DNA of 59,070 nucleotides from a bacterium (GCA_022844005.1 JALHMN010000004.1:1-59070), one strand, 5' to 3'; shown: positions 28,057-38,433, numbered from the stretch's first letter. The notes: a model not told the origin generated them from the letters alone. Made by a program: numbers and translations.

Positions 28057-28683
28057 ATGGATATGTCGGGCGAACAGATCATCCCGGCGCCGCGCGACAT
28101 GGTTTGGGCGGCATTGAACGATCCCGAAATCCTGAAGCAGGCCATCCCCGGCTGCGAGGTGATCGAAAAGCATTCCGATACCGAACTGAGTGCCACCGTC
28201 GTCGCCAAGGTCGGGCCGGTGAAGGCGACGTTCAAGGGAAAGGTGACGCTCTCCGACATCGATGCACCGAACGGCTACACCATCTCCGGCGAAGGCCAGG
28301 GCGGGGCGGCCGGCTTCGGCAAGGGCGGCGCGAAGGTGAGCCTGACCGACGTGCCCGAGGGCACGAAACTGGCCTATACCGCCAATGCGCAGGTCGGCGG
28401 CAAGCTGGCCCAGATCGGTGCCCGCCTGGTCGATGGCGCCGCCAAGAAGATGGCTGACGACTTCTTCGTTCGCTTCAACGAGATCGTCGCCGCCAAGGCG
28501 GCCGCTTCAGCCGCCCCCGCTCCCGAGGCGGTCGTCGAACCTGCTCCCGCCGCTGCGGCACCGGCGGCCCCGCCCGCCCCCGCCCCGGCCGGTGGCGCGG
28601 GTGGCGGCATTCCGTCCTGGCTCTGGATCGGCGGCCTGATCGTCATCGCGCTGGCAGCGATGTGGTGGTTCCAGCGCGGCTGA
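28057..28683 (+). CDS. CoxG-like SRPBCC protein with C-terminal membrane anchor
   Basis: A 208-residue protein. Residues 1-150 form the CoxG (SRPBCC fold) domain: IIPAPRDMVWAALNDPEILKQAIPGCE, GPVKATFKGKV and KLAQIGARLVDGAAKKMADDFF. An Ala/Pro-rich linker (about 155-182) leads to one membrane helix, WLWIGGLIVIALAAMWWF, at the C-terminus. CoxG in carboxydotrophs recruits CO dehydrogenase to the membrane, and the same layout suggests it anchors the molybdenum hydroxylase encoded next. It leads the operon, 134 bp before the small subunit. Confidence 0.88.
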   Translation: MDMSGEQIIPAPRDMVWAALNDPEILKQAIPGCEVIEKHSDTELSATVVAKVGPVKATFKGKVTLSDIDAPNGYTISGEGQGGAAGFGKGGAKVSLTDVPEGTKLAYTANAQVGGKLAQIGARLVDGAAKKMADDFFVRFNEIVAAKAAASAAPAPEAVVEPAPAAAAPAAPPAPAPAGGAGGGIPSWLWIGGLIVIALAAMWWFQRG

Positions 28684-28718
28684 GCGGCAACAAACCTTTG
28701 TGGCGCTTGACCGGGTAG

Positions 28719-28743
28719 CGGCGGGGAACCAAACTCCCCGCCG
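28719..28743 (+). terminator. GC-rich stem-loop between coxG-like gene and the hydroxylase genes
   Basis: A 9-bp perfect stem (28719-28727 with 28735-28743) and a 7-nt loop lie 36 nt after the coxG-like stop. No T-run follows, so it may attenuate transcription or stabilise an mRNA end and set different levels for the two parts of the operon. Confidence 0.4.
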
Positions 28744-28817
28744 TCGTCTGCCCGGCAACGAGGCAGGGTTCGAGGGGCCGGGCCTAAGGGGCCGGCAGGG
28801 TCCAAGGGAGGCATCGG

Positions 28818-29285
28818 ATGGCCACCGTTTCAATGACGGTCAACGGCAACAAAGTGTCGCGTGACGTCGAGCCGCGCACGCTGCTCGTCCAGTATATTCG
28901 TGAACACCTGGAGCTGACCGGTACGCATGTGGGCTGTGACACCAGCCAGTGCGGCGCATGTGTCGTGCATGTCGACGGGCAGAGCGTGAAGTCCTGCACG
29001 ATCCTGGCCGCGCAGGCCGAGGGATCGCAGGTGACCACGATCGAGGGCCTCGCCAAGGACGGGAAGCTGCACCCGATGCAGGAGGCGTTCCGCGAACATC
29101 ACGCGCTGCAGTGCGGCTTCTGCACGCCCGGGATGATCATGAGCGCGATCGACCTGGTCGAGAAGAATCCGAAGCTGACCGAGGAAGACATCCGGCACGG
29201 CCTCGAGGGCAACCTCTGCCGGTGCACCGGCTACCACAACATCGTCAAGGCAATCGCGGCAGCGGCAAAAACAATGGGAGGCTAG
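28818..29285 (+). CDS. [2Fe-2S] small subunit of a CoxSLM-type molybdenum hydroxylase
   Basis: Electron-transfer subunit of the xanthine-oxidase family, 155 residues. The plant-type cluster is held by Cys40, 45, 48 and 60 ([10 protein letters not shown]...C) and the second by Cys99, 102, 134 and 136 (QCGFCTPGM...[10 protein letters not shown]). The start [10 protein letters not shown] follows AAGGGAGGC. The large subunit gene begins 4 bp after its stop. It passes electrons from the molybdenum centre to the FAD subunit. Confidence 0.95.
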   Translation: MATVSMTVNGNKVSRDVEPRTLLVQYIREHLELTGTHVGCDTSQCGACVVHVDGQSVKSCTILAAQAEGSQVTTIEGLAKDGKLHPMQEAFREHHALQCGFCTPGMIMSAIDLVEKNPKLTEEDIRHGLEGNLCRCTGYHNIVKAIAAAAKTMGG

Positions 29286-29289
29286 TACG

Positions 29290-31668
29290 ATGAACGCGGT
29301 GACAGGAACGGGTATCGGCGCGTCGGTGCGCCGCAAGGAAGACTATCGTTTCATCACCGGCCAGGGCACCTATACCGACGACATCAACCGCCCCGGTCAG
29401 CTTCACGCGTACTTCGTGCGCTCGCCGCACGCCTTCGCCAAGATCAAGTCGATCGATACCGCCGCCGCCAAGGCATCGGCGGGCGTCGTTGCCGTATTTA
29501 CCGGCCAGGAACTGGCGGCCGACAAGGTCGGCGGCCTGATCTGCGGCTGGACGGTGACGGGCAAGGACGGCACGCCGCACAAGGCGCCGCCGCATCCGGC
29601 CATCGCACTCGATACCGCGCGCTGCGTCGGCGACCAGGTTGCCGTTGTCATCGCCACGACGAAGGAAATCGCCCGCGACGCGGGTGAGAAGATCGTGGTC
29701 GATTACGACGTGCTGCAGGCCGTGGTCGATCCGGTCGATACGCTGAAGCCGAACGCGCCGCAGCTCCACGCCGAAGCGCCGGGCAACCTCTGCTATGACT
29801 GGGAATTCGGCGACCGGGCTTCGACCGACGCCGGCTTCGCCAAGGCCGCCCATGTGGTCAAGCTCGACTTGATCAACAATCGGCTGTCGCCCAACCCGAT
29901 GGAACCGCGCGTCGCCATCGGCGAACACGACCGGGCGACCGACACCACCACCTGCTACTCCACCTCGCAGAACCCGCATGTGCTGCGGCTCATTCTCTGC
30001 GCCTTCATCTTCGGCCTGCCGGAGCACAAGGTGCGGGTGGTGGCCCCTGACGTCGGGGGCGGCTTCGGCTCCAAAATCTTCTGCTATGCCGAGGAAGTCG
30101 TCTGCGTCTGGGCCTCCCGCAAGCTGAACAAGCCGGTGAAGTGGACCTCCGACCGCTCGGAAGCCTTCCTCACCGACGCGCATGGCCGCGATCACGTGAC
30201 CCATGCGGAACTGGCCCTCGACAAGGACGGCAAGTTCCTGGCGCTGAAGTGCTCGACCATCGCGAATATGGGGGCCTATCTCTCCACCTTCGCATCCTGC
30301 GTGCCGAGCTATCTCTATGCGCTGCTTCTGGCCGGGCAGTACACCACCCCCGCCATCTATGCCGAGGTGAAGGCGGTCTTCACCAACACCACCCCGGTGG
30401 ATGCCTATCGCGGTGCGGGGCGGCCCGAGGCCACCTACGTGGTCGAGCGGCTGGTCGAGGTGGCGGCACGCCAGCTCAACATGGATCCGGCGGAGATCAG
30501 GAAGAAGAACTTCATCGCCCCGGACGCCTTCCCCTACCAGACGCCGGTGGCGGTGGCCTATGACAGCGGCCAGTACGAGCTCTCCATGAACGAGGCGCTC
30601 AAGATGGTCGATTACAAGGGCTTCGCAGGCCGGCGGGCCGAATCCGAGAAGCGTGGAATGCTGCGCGGCATCGGCTTCGCCGCCTATATCGAGGCCTGCG
30701 GCATTGCCCCATCGGCGGTCGTCGGCTCCCTCGGCGCCGGTGTCGGCCTGTGGGAATCGGCCTCCGTCCGCTTCAATCCCACGGGCAGCGTCTCCGTCTT
30801 CACCGGCTCGCACAGCCATGGTCAGGGTCACGAGACGACCTTCGCGCAGGTGGTGTCGGAGAAGATGGGCGTGCCCATCGAGCAGATCGACATCGTCCAT
30901 GGCGATACCCAGCGCATCCCGATGGGCATGGGCACCTACGGCTCGCGTTCGCTGGCGGTCGGCGGCTCGGCCATCGTCAAGGCCTGTGACAAGCTGATCG
31001 CCAAGGGCAAGAAGATCGCGGCACATCTGATGGAAGCTGCGGTCGACGATGTCGAGTTCGACGCCGGCATGTTCAAGGTCGCCGGCACCGACAAGTCGGT
31101 ACCGATCGGCCAGGTGTGCTTCACCGCCTACGTGCCACACAACTACCCGGCCGACCTGGAGCCGGGATTCGAGGAAAACGCCTTCTACGATCCCTCGAAC
31201 TTCACCTATCCCGCCGGCACCCACATCGCCGAGGTGGAGGTGGACCCGGGTTCGGGCCATGTCACCATCGCAAAATGGGTGGCGGTCGACGACTTCGGCA
31301 ATGTCATCAACCCGATGGTCGTCGAGGGGCAGGTGCATGGCGGCGTGGCTCAGGGCGTGGGCCAGGCGATGCTGGAAGGCGTGGTCTACGACAAGGCTTC
31401 CGGCCAGCTCCTGACCGGTTCCTTCATGGACTACACCATGCCCAGGGCCGACGACCTGCCGAACTTCGACGTCGGCATGACGCATACCCCCTGCCCGCAC
31501 AATCCGCTGGGCGTGAAGGGTTGCGGCGAGGCCGGGGCGATTGCGGCCCCGGCGGCCCTGATGAACGCGATCACCGATGCGCTCGGCGTCGAGATCGACA
31601 TGCCGGCGACGCCGGAAAAAGTATGGCGGGCCGCGCAGGGCAAGGTGCGCGCCCTGGCCGCGGAATGA
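29290..31668 (+). CDS. Molybdopterin large subunit of a CoxL form II-type hydroxylase
   Basis: Catalytic subunit, 792 residues. Family motifs are [21 protein letters not shown] at the N-terminus, the molybdopterin segments GGGFGSK (about 256-262), [11 protein letters not shown] and the catalytic Glu in [14 protein letters not shown]. The active-site loop reads AYRGAGR (residues 372-378), typical of form II enzymes, not AYRCSFR, whose Cys binds copper in true CO dehydrogenase. So CO oxidation is not supported; the substrate may be an aldehyde, purine, N-heterocycle or similar. Gene order small-large-medium also fits form II. No coxD/E/F maturation genes are in the window. Confidence 0.92.
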   Translation: MNAVTGTGIGASVRRKEDYRFITGQGTYTDDINRPGQLHAYFVRSPHAFAKIKSIDTAAAKASAGVVAVFTGQELAADKVGGLICGWTVTGKDGTPHKAPPHPAIALDTARCVGDQVAVVIATTKEIARDAGEKIVVDYDVLQAVVDPVDTLKPNAPQLHAEAPGNLCYDWEFGDRASTDAGFAKAAHVVKLDLINNRLSPNPMEPRVAIGEHDRATDTTTCYSTSQNPHVLRLILCAFIFGLPEHKVRVVAPDVGGGFGSKIFCYAEEVVCVWASRKLNKPVKWTSDRSEAFLTDAHGRDHVTHAELALDKDGKFLALKCSTIANMGAYLSTFASCVPSYLYALLLAGQYTTPAIYAEVKAVFTNTTPVDAYRGAGRPEATYVVERLVEVAARQLNMDPAEIRKKNFIAPDAFPYQTPVAVAYDSGQYELSMNEALKMVDYKGFAGRRAESEKRGMLRGIGFAAYIEACGIAPSAVVGSLGAGVGLWESASVRFNPTGSVSVFTGSHSHGQGHETTFAQVVSEKMGVPIEQIDIVHGDTQRIPMGMGTYGSRSLAVGGSAIVKACDKLIAKGKKIAAHLMEAAVDDVEFDAGMFKVAGTDKSVPIGQVCFTAYVPHNYPADLEPGFEENAFYDPSNFTYPAGTHIAEVEVDPGSGHVTIAKWVAVDDFGNVINPMVVEGQVHGGVAQGVGQAMLEGVVYDKASGQLLTGSFMDYTMPRADDLPNFDVGMTHTPCPHNPLGVKGCGEAGAIAAPAALMNAITDALGVEIDMPATPEKVWRAAQGKVRALAAE

Positions 31669-31685
31669 CGGGAGGTCATTGAGCG

Positions 31686-32483
31686 ATGTACGCATTCAAC
31701 TATCACAAGCCGAAGAGCCTGGCGGATGCGCAGGCCCTGGTGGCGAAGTTTCCCGACGGCAAGATCCTCGCCGGCGGACACACCCTGATCCCGACCTTGA
31801 AGCAGCGCCTGGCCCAGCCGACCGACCTGATCGACATCGGTGGGCTGGCCGAGCTGAAAGGCATCACCGTCTCGGGCAGCACCGTCAGCATCGGCGCCGG
31901 CACCAAGCATGGTGAAGTCGCGGATTCGGCGGATGTGAAGAAGGCCATCCCGGCGCTCGCGGCGCTCGCGGCGCTCATCGGCGACCGCCAGGTGCGCAAC
32001 AAGGGCACCATGGGCGGGTCGCTCGCCAACAACGACCCGGCGGCGGACTATCCCGGCGCCATCCTCGGCCTCGGCGCCACCGTCCACACCACCAAACGTG
32101 CCATCAAGGCGGACGACTTCCTGAAGGGGATGTTCGAGACCGCGCTCGACGAAGGCGAGATCATCACCAAGGTCGAGTTCCCGGTGCCGAAGCGCGCGGC
32201 CTACGAGAAGTTCCGCAACCCGGCGTCGCGCTACGTGATGGTCGGCGCCTTCGTGGCCGAGACGGCCTCCGGCATCCGCGTCGCCATCACCGGTGCGGGG
32301 CCTACCGCCTATCGCTGGGCCGATGCCGAGAAGGCACTCGGGGCCAAGTTCGCCGTCGCCTCGGTCGAGAAGCTGGTGCACACGTCGAACGGCCTGAACG
32401 CCGACATCCACGCCAGCGCCGAATACCGCGCCCACCTGATCACCGTTATGACCAAGCGGGCAGTCGCCGGCGCCGGCGGCTGA
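31686..32483 (+). CDS. FAD medium subunit of the CoxSLM-type hydroxylase
   Basis: FAD-binding subunit, 265 residues. The two FAD loops AGGHTLIP (about 34-41) and TMGGSLANNDPAADYP (about 114-129) are intact, and the CO-dehydrogenase-like C-terminal domain follows (EKFRNPASRYVMVGAFVA). It starts 17 bp after the large subunit behind GGGAGGT. It hands electrons to an acceptor, possibly at the membrane through the CoxG-like protein. A terminator follows 23 bp downstream. Confidence 0.94.
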   Translation: MYAFNYHKPKSLADAQALVAKFPDGKILAGGHTLIPTLKQRLAQPTDLIDIGGLAELKGITVSGSTVSIGAGTKHGEVADSADVKKAIPALAALAALIGDRQVRNKGTMGGSLANNDPAADYPGAILGLGATVHTTKRAIKADDFLKGMFETALDEGEIITKVEFPVPKRAAYEKFRNPASRYVMVGAFVAETASGIRVAITGAGPTAYRWADAEKALGAKFAVASVEKLVHTSNGLNADIHASAEYRAHLITVMTKRAVAGAGG

Positions 32484-32506
32484 TCGTCTCACATCGCGAC
32501 GACACG

Positions 32507-32536
32507 AAGGGGGGGCGAGAGCCTCCCCTTTTCTTT
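32507..32536 (+). terminator. Rho-independent terminator of the cox-like operon
   Basis: A 9-bp stem with one G-T pair (32507-32515 with 32522-32530) and 6-nt loop CGAGAG runs into TTTTCTTTT. It separates the hydroxylase operon from the next plus-strand block. Confidence 0.8.
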
Positions 32537-32590
32537 TCCACGGACAACCCGGCCAGCCACGTCGACTCCCTCTATGCTGATCGAGAGTGG

Positions 32591-33775
32591 ATGGAGAGAA
32601 TCGTGGTCGCCCCGGATGCCGCAACACTGAACGCCCGTGTCGAGCAGGTTCGCGACCTGCTCCGCCTGCATGCCGGCGCCACCCGCACCGACCGCAAGGT
32701 TCGGCCGGAGAATATCGCCGCGATGCGGGAAGCCGGGCTGTTTCGCCTGTGCCAGCCGGGGCGAATCGGCGGTTGGGAGATGGGCCTGTCACAGATGCAT
32801 GGCACGGTGGCGACACTGGCCGAGACCTGCCCGGCCAGCGCCTGGGTCCTGATGGTGCTGACGGCACATACCTGGATGCTCGGCATGTTCCCGGAATCGG
32901 CCCAGGACGAGATCGCCGCCGATGACCCAGACACGCTGATATCCGGTTCACTCGCCGCAACCGGCGCCGCGAGGCCCGTGGACGGCGGCTGGCGGATCAG
33001 CGGTCGCTGGCCCTTCGCCAGCGGTTGCGACCATGCCCGATGGAGCCTGCTCGGCGTCAAGGTACAGGCGGGCGAGGATCACCCCGCCCAGATCCACGTC
33101 CTGGCCCCGGCGCGCGACTATCGCATCAGCGACAACTGGCACGTCATGGGCCTGGAAGGTACCGGCAGCAAGGAACTGGTGCTGGACCAGGTTTTCGTGC
33201 CGTCGCACCGCGCCGTTCCCACCGGCACGCTCTTCCTCGGCCGCAGCGAAGCAGCCCGCCGGCATGCCACCGGCCTCTACCTGAATCCGGTCGCCTGCGG
33301 GCTTGCCTATCATGTGTCCGCGCCCGTACTGGGCATTGCCCGCGCCGTGCTGCGCGAGGTTCTGGCGGTAACCGGGGTTCGGGGCGACAAGTATACCGGC
33401 AGCCGCAAGGCCGAGAATGCAGGCATACAGGCCCGTCTCGCCACGGCGGAGGCGGAAATCTGCGCCGCCGCCGCGCTGCTTTCCGAAGCGGCGGACGAGT
33501 TCGTGGCTCTTTCGGAAGCCCGGCAATTGGCCGACGTGCCGGCGCGCGCGAGCCTGCGTATGCGCATCGCCTATGCCGTGCAGCTCTGCCGCACTGCTGT
33601 CGACCGCCTGTTCGCCGCCAGCGGGGCCAACGCGGCCTATCTCGCCTCGCCGCTGCAGGCACTGTTCCGCGACATGCATGTCGCCGCGCAGCACGCCATG
33701 GTCGATTTCGACGGCGCGGCGGAGGCGCGCGGGCGCATCATGCTTGGCCTGCCGCCGGGAACGGCCGTACTCTAG
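32591..33775 (+). CDS. Acyl-CoA-dehydrogenase-fold flavin enzyme (group D monooxygenase-like)
   Basis: A 394-residue protein with the ACAD fold as found in group D flavin monooxygenases (HsaA, HpaB-C2 type): N-terminal helices, central beta domain (GGWRISGRWPFASGCDHARW, NWHVMGLEGTGSKELVLDQVFVP) and C-terminal four-helix bundle (RIAYAVQLCRTAVDRLFAASGA). These use FMNH2 or FADH2 from a partner reductase to hydroxylate aromatic or other substrates. No flavin reductase gene is adjacent. It opens a plus-strand block of four close genes; the AKR start follows after 7 bp. Confidence 0.78.
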   Translation: MERIVVAPDAATLNARVEQVRDLLRLHAGATRTDRKVRPENIAAMREAGLFRLCQPGRIGGWEMGLSQMHGTVATLAETCPASAWVLMVLTAHTWMLGMFPESAQDEIAADDPDTLISGSLAATGAARPVDGGWRISGRWPFASGCDHARWSLLGVKVQAGEDHPAQIHVLAPARDYRISDNWHVMGLEGTGSKELVLDQVFVPSHRAVPTGTLFLGRSEAARRHATGLYLNPVACGLAYHVSAPVLGIARAVLREVLAVTGVRGDKYTGSRKAENAGIQARLATAEAEICAAAALLSEAADEFVALSEARQLADVPARASLRMRIAYAVQLCRTAVDRLFAASGANAAYLASPLQALFRDMHVAAQHAMVDFDGAAEARGRIMLGLPPGTAVL

Positions 33776-33782
33776 GAGCATT

Positions 33783-34628
33783 GTGACCAGTCCTCTCGAA
33801 CCCTCGCTTCCCCTCCCCTCCGGGGCTCGCATGCCGCGCTTCGGGCTCGGCACCTGGCGCATGGGCGAAAGCAAGGCGAAGCGCGCCGCCGAGGTGGCGG
33901 GCCTGCAGCTCGGCCTGGATCTCGGCATCCGGCTGATCGACACGGCCGAAATGTATGGCGAGGGCGAGGCGGAAGGCATCGTGGCTGAGGCGATCGCCGG
34001 TCGCCGCGATGCCAGCTTCATCGTCAGCAAGGTCTATCCTCACAATGCAGGCAGGGCCCAGGCGGTGGCGGCCTGCGAGCGCAGCCTGAAACGATTGAAG
34101 ACCGAGCGGATCGATCTCTACCTGCTGCACTGGCGGGGCAACGTGCCTCTCGACGAGACGCTGGAGGCCTTCGCCTTCCTGAAGGAGGCCGGCAAGATCG
34201 GCGACTGGGGCGTCAGCAACTTCGACGTGGCGGATATGCGCGACCTCGAGCGCGCCGGCGGCACCGACTGCGCCAGCAACCAGATCCTCTACAACCCGAT
34301 GCGCCGGGCGGCGGAGTACGAACTGCTCCGGCGCTGCGCCGAGCGGAAGGTCACGGTGATGGCCTATTCCCCGATCGAGCAGGGCCGCATCCTGCGAGAC
34401 CGCCGGCTGGCGACACTTGCCGAGAAGAAGGGCGCGTCGCCGGCACAGATCTGCCTCGCCTGGGCCCTCATGCGTCCGAATATCTGCGCGATCCCGAAGA
34501 TCACCAGCGAAGAGCACCTGCGCGACAACCTCGGCGCCCTCGACCTGGTGCTCGACAAGGAGGACCTGGCGGCGATCGATGCCGCTTTCCCGCCGCCCCG
34601 CGGCCCCGCCCGCCTCGACATGTTGTGA
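33783..34628 (+). CDS. Aldo/keto reductase
   Basis: NADPH-dependent (beta/alpha)8 reductase, 281 residues from the GTG at 33783, which has TAGGAG just before it. The catalytic tetrad is evident: Asp in LIDTAEMYGEGEAE, Tyr in the same motif, Lys in FIVSKVYPHNA and His in DLYLLHWRG. The C-terminal cofactor segment is ICAIPKITSEEHLRDNLGAL. Its TGA overlaps an in-frame GTG of the next gene. Substrate unknown; context suggests carbonyl reduction in a small catabolic module. Confidence 0.88.
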   Translation: MTSPLEPSLPLPSGARMPRFGLGTWRMGESKAKRAAEVAGLQLGLDLGIRLIDTAEMYGEGEAEGIVAEAIAGRRDASFIVSKVYPHNAGRAQAVAACERSLKRLKTERIDLYLLHWRGNVPLDETLEAFAFLKEAGKIGDWGVSNFDVADMRDLERAGGTDCASNQILYNPMRRAAEYELLRRCAERKVTVMAYSPIEQGRILRDRRLATLAEKKGASPAQICLAWALMRPNICAIPKITSEEHLRDNLGALDLVLDKEDLAAIDAAFPPPRGPARLDML

Positions 34629-34636
34629 GTGCCGCC

Positions 34637-35623
34637 ATGAGCCAGAGGGTCTGCATCGTCGGTGCCGGCGCGGTGGGCGGCCACCTCGCCGCCAAGCTCG
34701 CCCGGGCAGGGCACCGGGTCTCGCTGATCGCCCGCGGCGCACACCTTGCCGCGATCCGGGCGAACGGCCTGCATTTCACCGGCAAGGAGAGCTTCAGCGT
34801 GCCGGTGGCAGCCAGCGACAACGCCGCCGATCTCGGCCCGCAGGACGTCGTCTTCGTCACTGCCAAGGCCCAGCACCTGACGGGCTTGGCAGAGCGCATC
34901 CCGCCGCTCCTGAAAGCGGATACGCCGGTCGTCTTCGCCTTGAACGGGGTGCCCTGGTGGTGGTTCCACCGCTTCGGCGACCGGCCCTGGATGCCGATCG
35001 AGCGCCTCGATCCCGGCCGGCTGGTCGAGCGGACCGTGGGCCTCGAGCGGGTGATCGGCTGCGTCATCTATTCCTCCAACACCATCGACGCGCCGGGCCA
35101 CTGCCGGAACGTCAACCCGCAGCGGAACCGCTTCATCCTGGGCGAGCCGGACGATTCGAAGAGCGACCGGGTCAAGGCTGTCGCCGCCCTCTTCGCGGCC
35201 ACCGACCTCGACACGCCGGTGGCCGAGAGCATCCGCCAGGAGGTCTGGCAGAAGCTGCTCACCAACATCTCCAATTCCGGCGTCTGCTGCCTGACCGGCG
35301 GCACGGTGGGGCAGACGATGAGCGACCCCGCCTGCGTCGACGTCGCCCGGGCAATCAACCACGAAGCGGTGGCGATCGCCGCCTCCCAGGGCCTGAAGTT
35401 CACCCCCGGCTACGGGCCGGAAGCGGTGGCGGCGACGCTCGCCTCCCCCGTCGCCGGGCACAAGCCCTCGATGCTGCAGGACCTGGAAGCGGGCAAGCCG
35501 ATCGAGCTGGACGCCCAGTTCCGCGTCGCCCAGGATTTCGCCCGTGCCGCTGGAATCGCCACGCCCACCCTCGACACCGTGATCGCCCTTCTGGGCCTTC
35601 GCGCCCGGCTCGCCACGGCGTAG
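34637..35623 (+). CDS. Ketopantoate-reductase-like dehydrogenase (PanE/ApbA family)
   Basis: A 328-residue NADP-dependent 2-ketoacid reductase-like protein. The Rossmann motif VCIVGAGAVGGHLAAKLARAGHRVSLIARG is at the N-terminus; the C-terminal helical domain carries the Lys/Asn region (EVWQKLLTNISNSGVCCLTGGTVG) and the family Glu/Ser segment HKPSMLQDLEAGKPIELD. PanE reduces ketopantoate for CoA synthesis, but homologues outside pan operons often have other substrates, as is likely here. I chose ATG 34637 over the GTG at 34625 because it aligns with the family start. Confidence 0.82.
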   Translation: MSQRVCIVGAGAVGGHLAAKLARAGHRVSLIARGAHLAAIRANGLHFTGKESFSVPVAASDNAADLGPQDVVFVTAKAQHLTGLAERIPPLLKADTPVVFALNGVPWWWFHRFGDRPWMPIERLDPGRLVERTVGLERVIGCVIYSSNTIDAPGHCRNVNPQRNRFILGEPDDSKSDRVKAVAALFAATDLDTPVAESIRQEVWQKLLTNISNSGVCCLTGGTVGQTMSDPACVDVARAINHEAVAIAASQGLKFTPGYGPEAVAATLASPVAGHKPSMLQDLEAGKPIELDAQFRVAQDFARAAGIATPTLDTVIALLGLRARLATA

Positions 35624-35652
35624 ACTTTCCCGAAAGAACCGGGAGGAGCCGA

Positions 35653-36504
35653 ATGTCCGACTACGAGACGATCGAGGTGCGCCCGATGTCGGAGCGGTGC
35701 GGCGCCGAGGTGCTGGGCATCGATCTCGGCGGGCGGATCGGGAACCGGCAATGGGACGAGGTGCGGCGGGCTTTTGCCGAGCACGGCGTCATCTTCTTCC
35801 GCGAGCAGCGATTAACCCCCGAGCAGCATCTCGACTTCGCCCGCCGCTGGGGTCCGATCGACGTCAACCGCTTCTTCCAGGCCGTGCCCGGCTATCCCGA
35901 GATCGCCGAGGTGCGCAAGGAGCCGGAGCAGAAGACCAATATCGGCGGCGGCTGGCACACCGACCATTCCTACGACGCCGCCCCGGCCATGGGCTCGATC
36001 CTGCTGGCCCGCGAGGTGCCGGAACACGGCGGGGACACCCTCTTCTCCAGCATGTACGCCGCCTGGGACGCGCTGTCGGAGGGGCTGAAGGAGACGCTGC
36101 TGGCCCTCAGGGCGGTGCATTCGGCCGCCCATGTCTTCGGCGAGAAGGGCGGCTACAAGCAGGCCGCCGCGGGCGGTCCGCAGTTCAAGAACGCGGCGCT
36201 CGCCGTGGGCGAGGTCTCGCATCCGGTGGGCATCGTGCACCCCGAAAGCGGGCGCCGGGCGCTCTACGTCAACCCGGCATTCACGCTGCGCTTCGAGGGC
36301 TGGACCGCCGCCGAGAGCAAGCCGCTGCTGGACTTCCTATACGCGCACGCCGCGCGGCCCGAGTTCACCTGCCGCTTCCGCTGGCGGGAAGGATCGATCG
36401 CCTTCTGGGACAACCGGGCGACCTGGCACTACGCCTTGAACGACTATCACGGCGACCGCCGGGTGATGCACCGGATCACCGTCGCCGGCAGCATGCTGGG
36501 CTAG
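35653..36504 (+). CDS. TauD/TfdA-family Fe(II)/2-oxoglutarate dioxygenase
   Basis: A 283-residue dioxygenase. The iron triad is His102 and Asp104 (WHTDHSY) plus His259 (DNRATWH); Arg270 (RRVMHR) should bind 2-oxoglutarate. An AGGAGCC site precedes MSDYETIEVRP. The family hydroxylates taurine, alkyl sulfates, 2,4-D and other small substrates; true TauD specificity cannot be read from sequence. It ends the four-gene block and is followed by a bidirectional terminator. Confidence 0.9.
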   Translation: MSDYETIEVRPMSERCGAEVLGIDLGGRIGNRQWDEVRRAFAEHGVIFFREQRLTPEQHLDFARRWGPIDVNRFFQAVPGYPEIAEVRKEPEQKTNIGGGWHTDHSYDAAPAMGSILLAREVPEHGGDTLFSSMYAAWDALSEGLKETLLALRAVHSAAHVFGEKGGYKQAAAGGPQFKNAALAVGEVSHPVGIVHPESGRRALYVNPAFTLRFEGWTAAESKPLLDFLYAHAARPEFTCRFRWREGSIAFWDNRATWHYALNDYHGDRRVMHRITVAGSMLG

Positions 36505-36515
36505 AAAAACACGAA

Positions 36516-36543
36516 CCCCGCCGCGAGAGCATCGCGGCGGGGC
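36516..36543. terminator. Bidirectional terminator between tauD-like gene and glnA
   Basis: An 11-bp perfect stem (36516-36526 with 36532-36542) and 5-nt loop lie between the convergent genes. A short CTTT follows on the plus strand; on the minus strand the region after it reads GTTTTT. Confidence 0.85.
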
Positions 36544-36565
36544 TTTCGAGAGACGCTCGGGAGGG

Positions 36566-37975
36566 TCAGCCCGAGTAGTACATCTGGTATTCGATCGGAT
36601 GCGGGGTGTGCTCGAAGGCATAGACCTCTTCCATCTTCAGCTCGATGTAGCTGTCGATGAGGTCGTCGTTGAACACGCCGCCCTTCTTCAGGTACTCGCG
36701 GTCCTTGTCCAGGTTCTCCAGCGCCTCGCGGAGCGAGCCGCACACCTGGGGAACGTTCTTCAGCTCTTCCGGCGGCAGGTCGTAGAGGTTCTTGTCCATC
36801 GGATCGCCGGGATGGATCTTGTTGGCGATGCCGTCGAGACCCGCCATCAGCATGGCCGAATAGGCGAGATAGGGGTTCGCCAGCGGATCGGGGAAACGCA
36901 CTTCGACCCGCTTCGCCTTCGGACCGGTGCCGAAGGGGATGCGACAGGAGGCCGAGCGGTTGCGCGCCGAATAGGCGAGCAGCACCGGCGCCTCGAAGCC
37001 CGGGATCAGCCGCTTGTAGGAGTTGGTGGTCGGGTTGGTGAAGGCGTTGATCGACTTCGCGTGCTTGATGATGCCGCCGATGTAGAACAGCGCCATCTCC
37101 GACAGGTCGGCATAGCCCGAACCGGCGAACAAGGGCTTGCCGGCCTTCCAGATCGACTGGTGCACATGCATGCCCGAGCCGTTGTCGCCCTTGATCGGCT
37201 TCGGCATGAAGGTCGCCGTCTTGCCGTAGGAATGGGCCACGTTGTGCACGACGTACTTGTAGATCTGCATGGCGTCGGCGCATTTCAGCAGCGTGCTGAA
37301 CTTGATGCCGAGTTCATGCTGGGACGGCGCCACCTCGTGATGGTGCTTTTCCACTTCGAGGCCCATCTCGGACATCGTGGAGAGCATCTCGCCGCGCAGG
37401 TCGGAACCCTGGTCGAGCGGCGCGACGGGGAAGTAGCCGCCCTTGATGGGCGCGCGATGGCCCATGTTGCCGCCTTCATAGGCTTTGCCGGTGTTGTAGG
37501 GGCCTTCGATGTCGTCCATGTAGACGAAGGTCTCGTTCATCGAGACCTTGTAGCGGACGTCGTCGAACACGAAGAACTCGGCCTCGGGGCCGAAATAGGC
37601 GACGTCGCCGACCTTGCTCGACTTCACATAGGCCTCGGCGCGCTTGGCGACCGAGCGGGGGCAACGGCCGTACTGCTCCCTGGTGGAGGGCTCGAGCACG
37701 TCGCAGAAGAGAACCATCATGGTCTGCGCCGAGAAGGGGTCGAAGGTGACCGAGTTCAGGTCCGGCATCAGCGTCATGTCGGATTCGTTGATCGCCTTCC
37801 AGCCGGCGATCGAGGAGCCGTCGAACATGATGCCGTCTTCGAAGGCGGCTTCGTCCATCATGCGGACGTCCATGGCGAGATGCTGCCACTTGCCCCGCGG
37901 ATCGGTGAAGCGGAGGTCAACGTATTTGACGTCCTTGTCCTTCATCATCTTCAGGATGGATTTCACGTCGGCCAT
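36566..37975 (-). CDS. glnA: Glutamine synthetase type I
   Basis: ATP-dependent synthesis of glutamine from glutamate and ammonia. The 469-residue length is exact for GSI. Motifs include DGSSIAGW, the metal and substrate segments [16 protein letters not shown] and [12 protein letters not shown], and the adenylylation loop NLYDLPPEE near residue 397, so GlnE-type control is expected. It is 68 bp downstream of glnB on the same strand and probably shares the sigma-54 promoter. Confidence 0.97.
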   Translation of the reverse strand: MADVKSILKMMKDKDVKYVDLRFTDPRGKWQHLAMDVRMMDEAAFEDGIMFDGSSIAGWKAINESDMTLMPDLNSVTFDPFSAQTMMVLFCDVLEPSTREQYGRCPRSVAKRAEAYVKSSKVGDVAYFGPEAEFFVFDDVRYKVSMNETFVYMDDIEGPYNTGKAYEGGNMGHRAPIKGGYFPVAPLDQGSDLRGEMLSTMSEMGLEVEKHHHEVAPSQHELGIKFSTLLKCADAMQIYKYVVHNVAHSYGKTATFMPKPIKGDNGSGMHVHQSIWKAGKPLFAGSGYADLSEMALFYIGGIIKHAKSINAFTNPTTNSYKRLIPGFEAPVLLAYSARNRSASCRIPFGTGPKAKRVEVRFPDPLANPYLAYSAMLMAGLDGIANKIHPGDPMDKNLYDLPPEELKNVPQVCGSLREALENLDKDREYLKKGGVFNDDLIDSYIELKMEEVYAFEHTPHPIEYQMYYSG

Positions 37976-38043
37976 CTTTCGTTTCCTGCTGGTCTGTGTT
38001 GGTGGTGATGGTGGAGTTGTCGAAACCTCGCGGCGGAGCGGCC

Positions 38044-38433
<390 letters not shown>

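Noticed and set aside
29290..31668. True aerobic CO dehydrogenase large subunit
   Set aside because: The loop is AYRGAGR without the copper-binding Cys.
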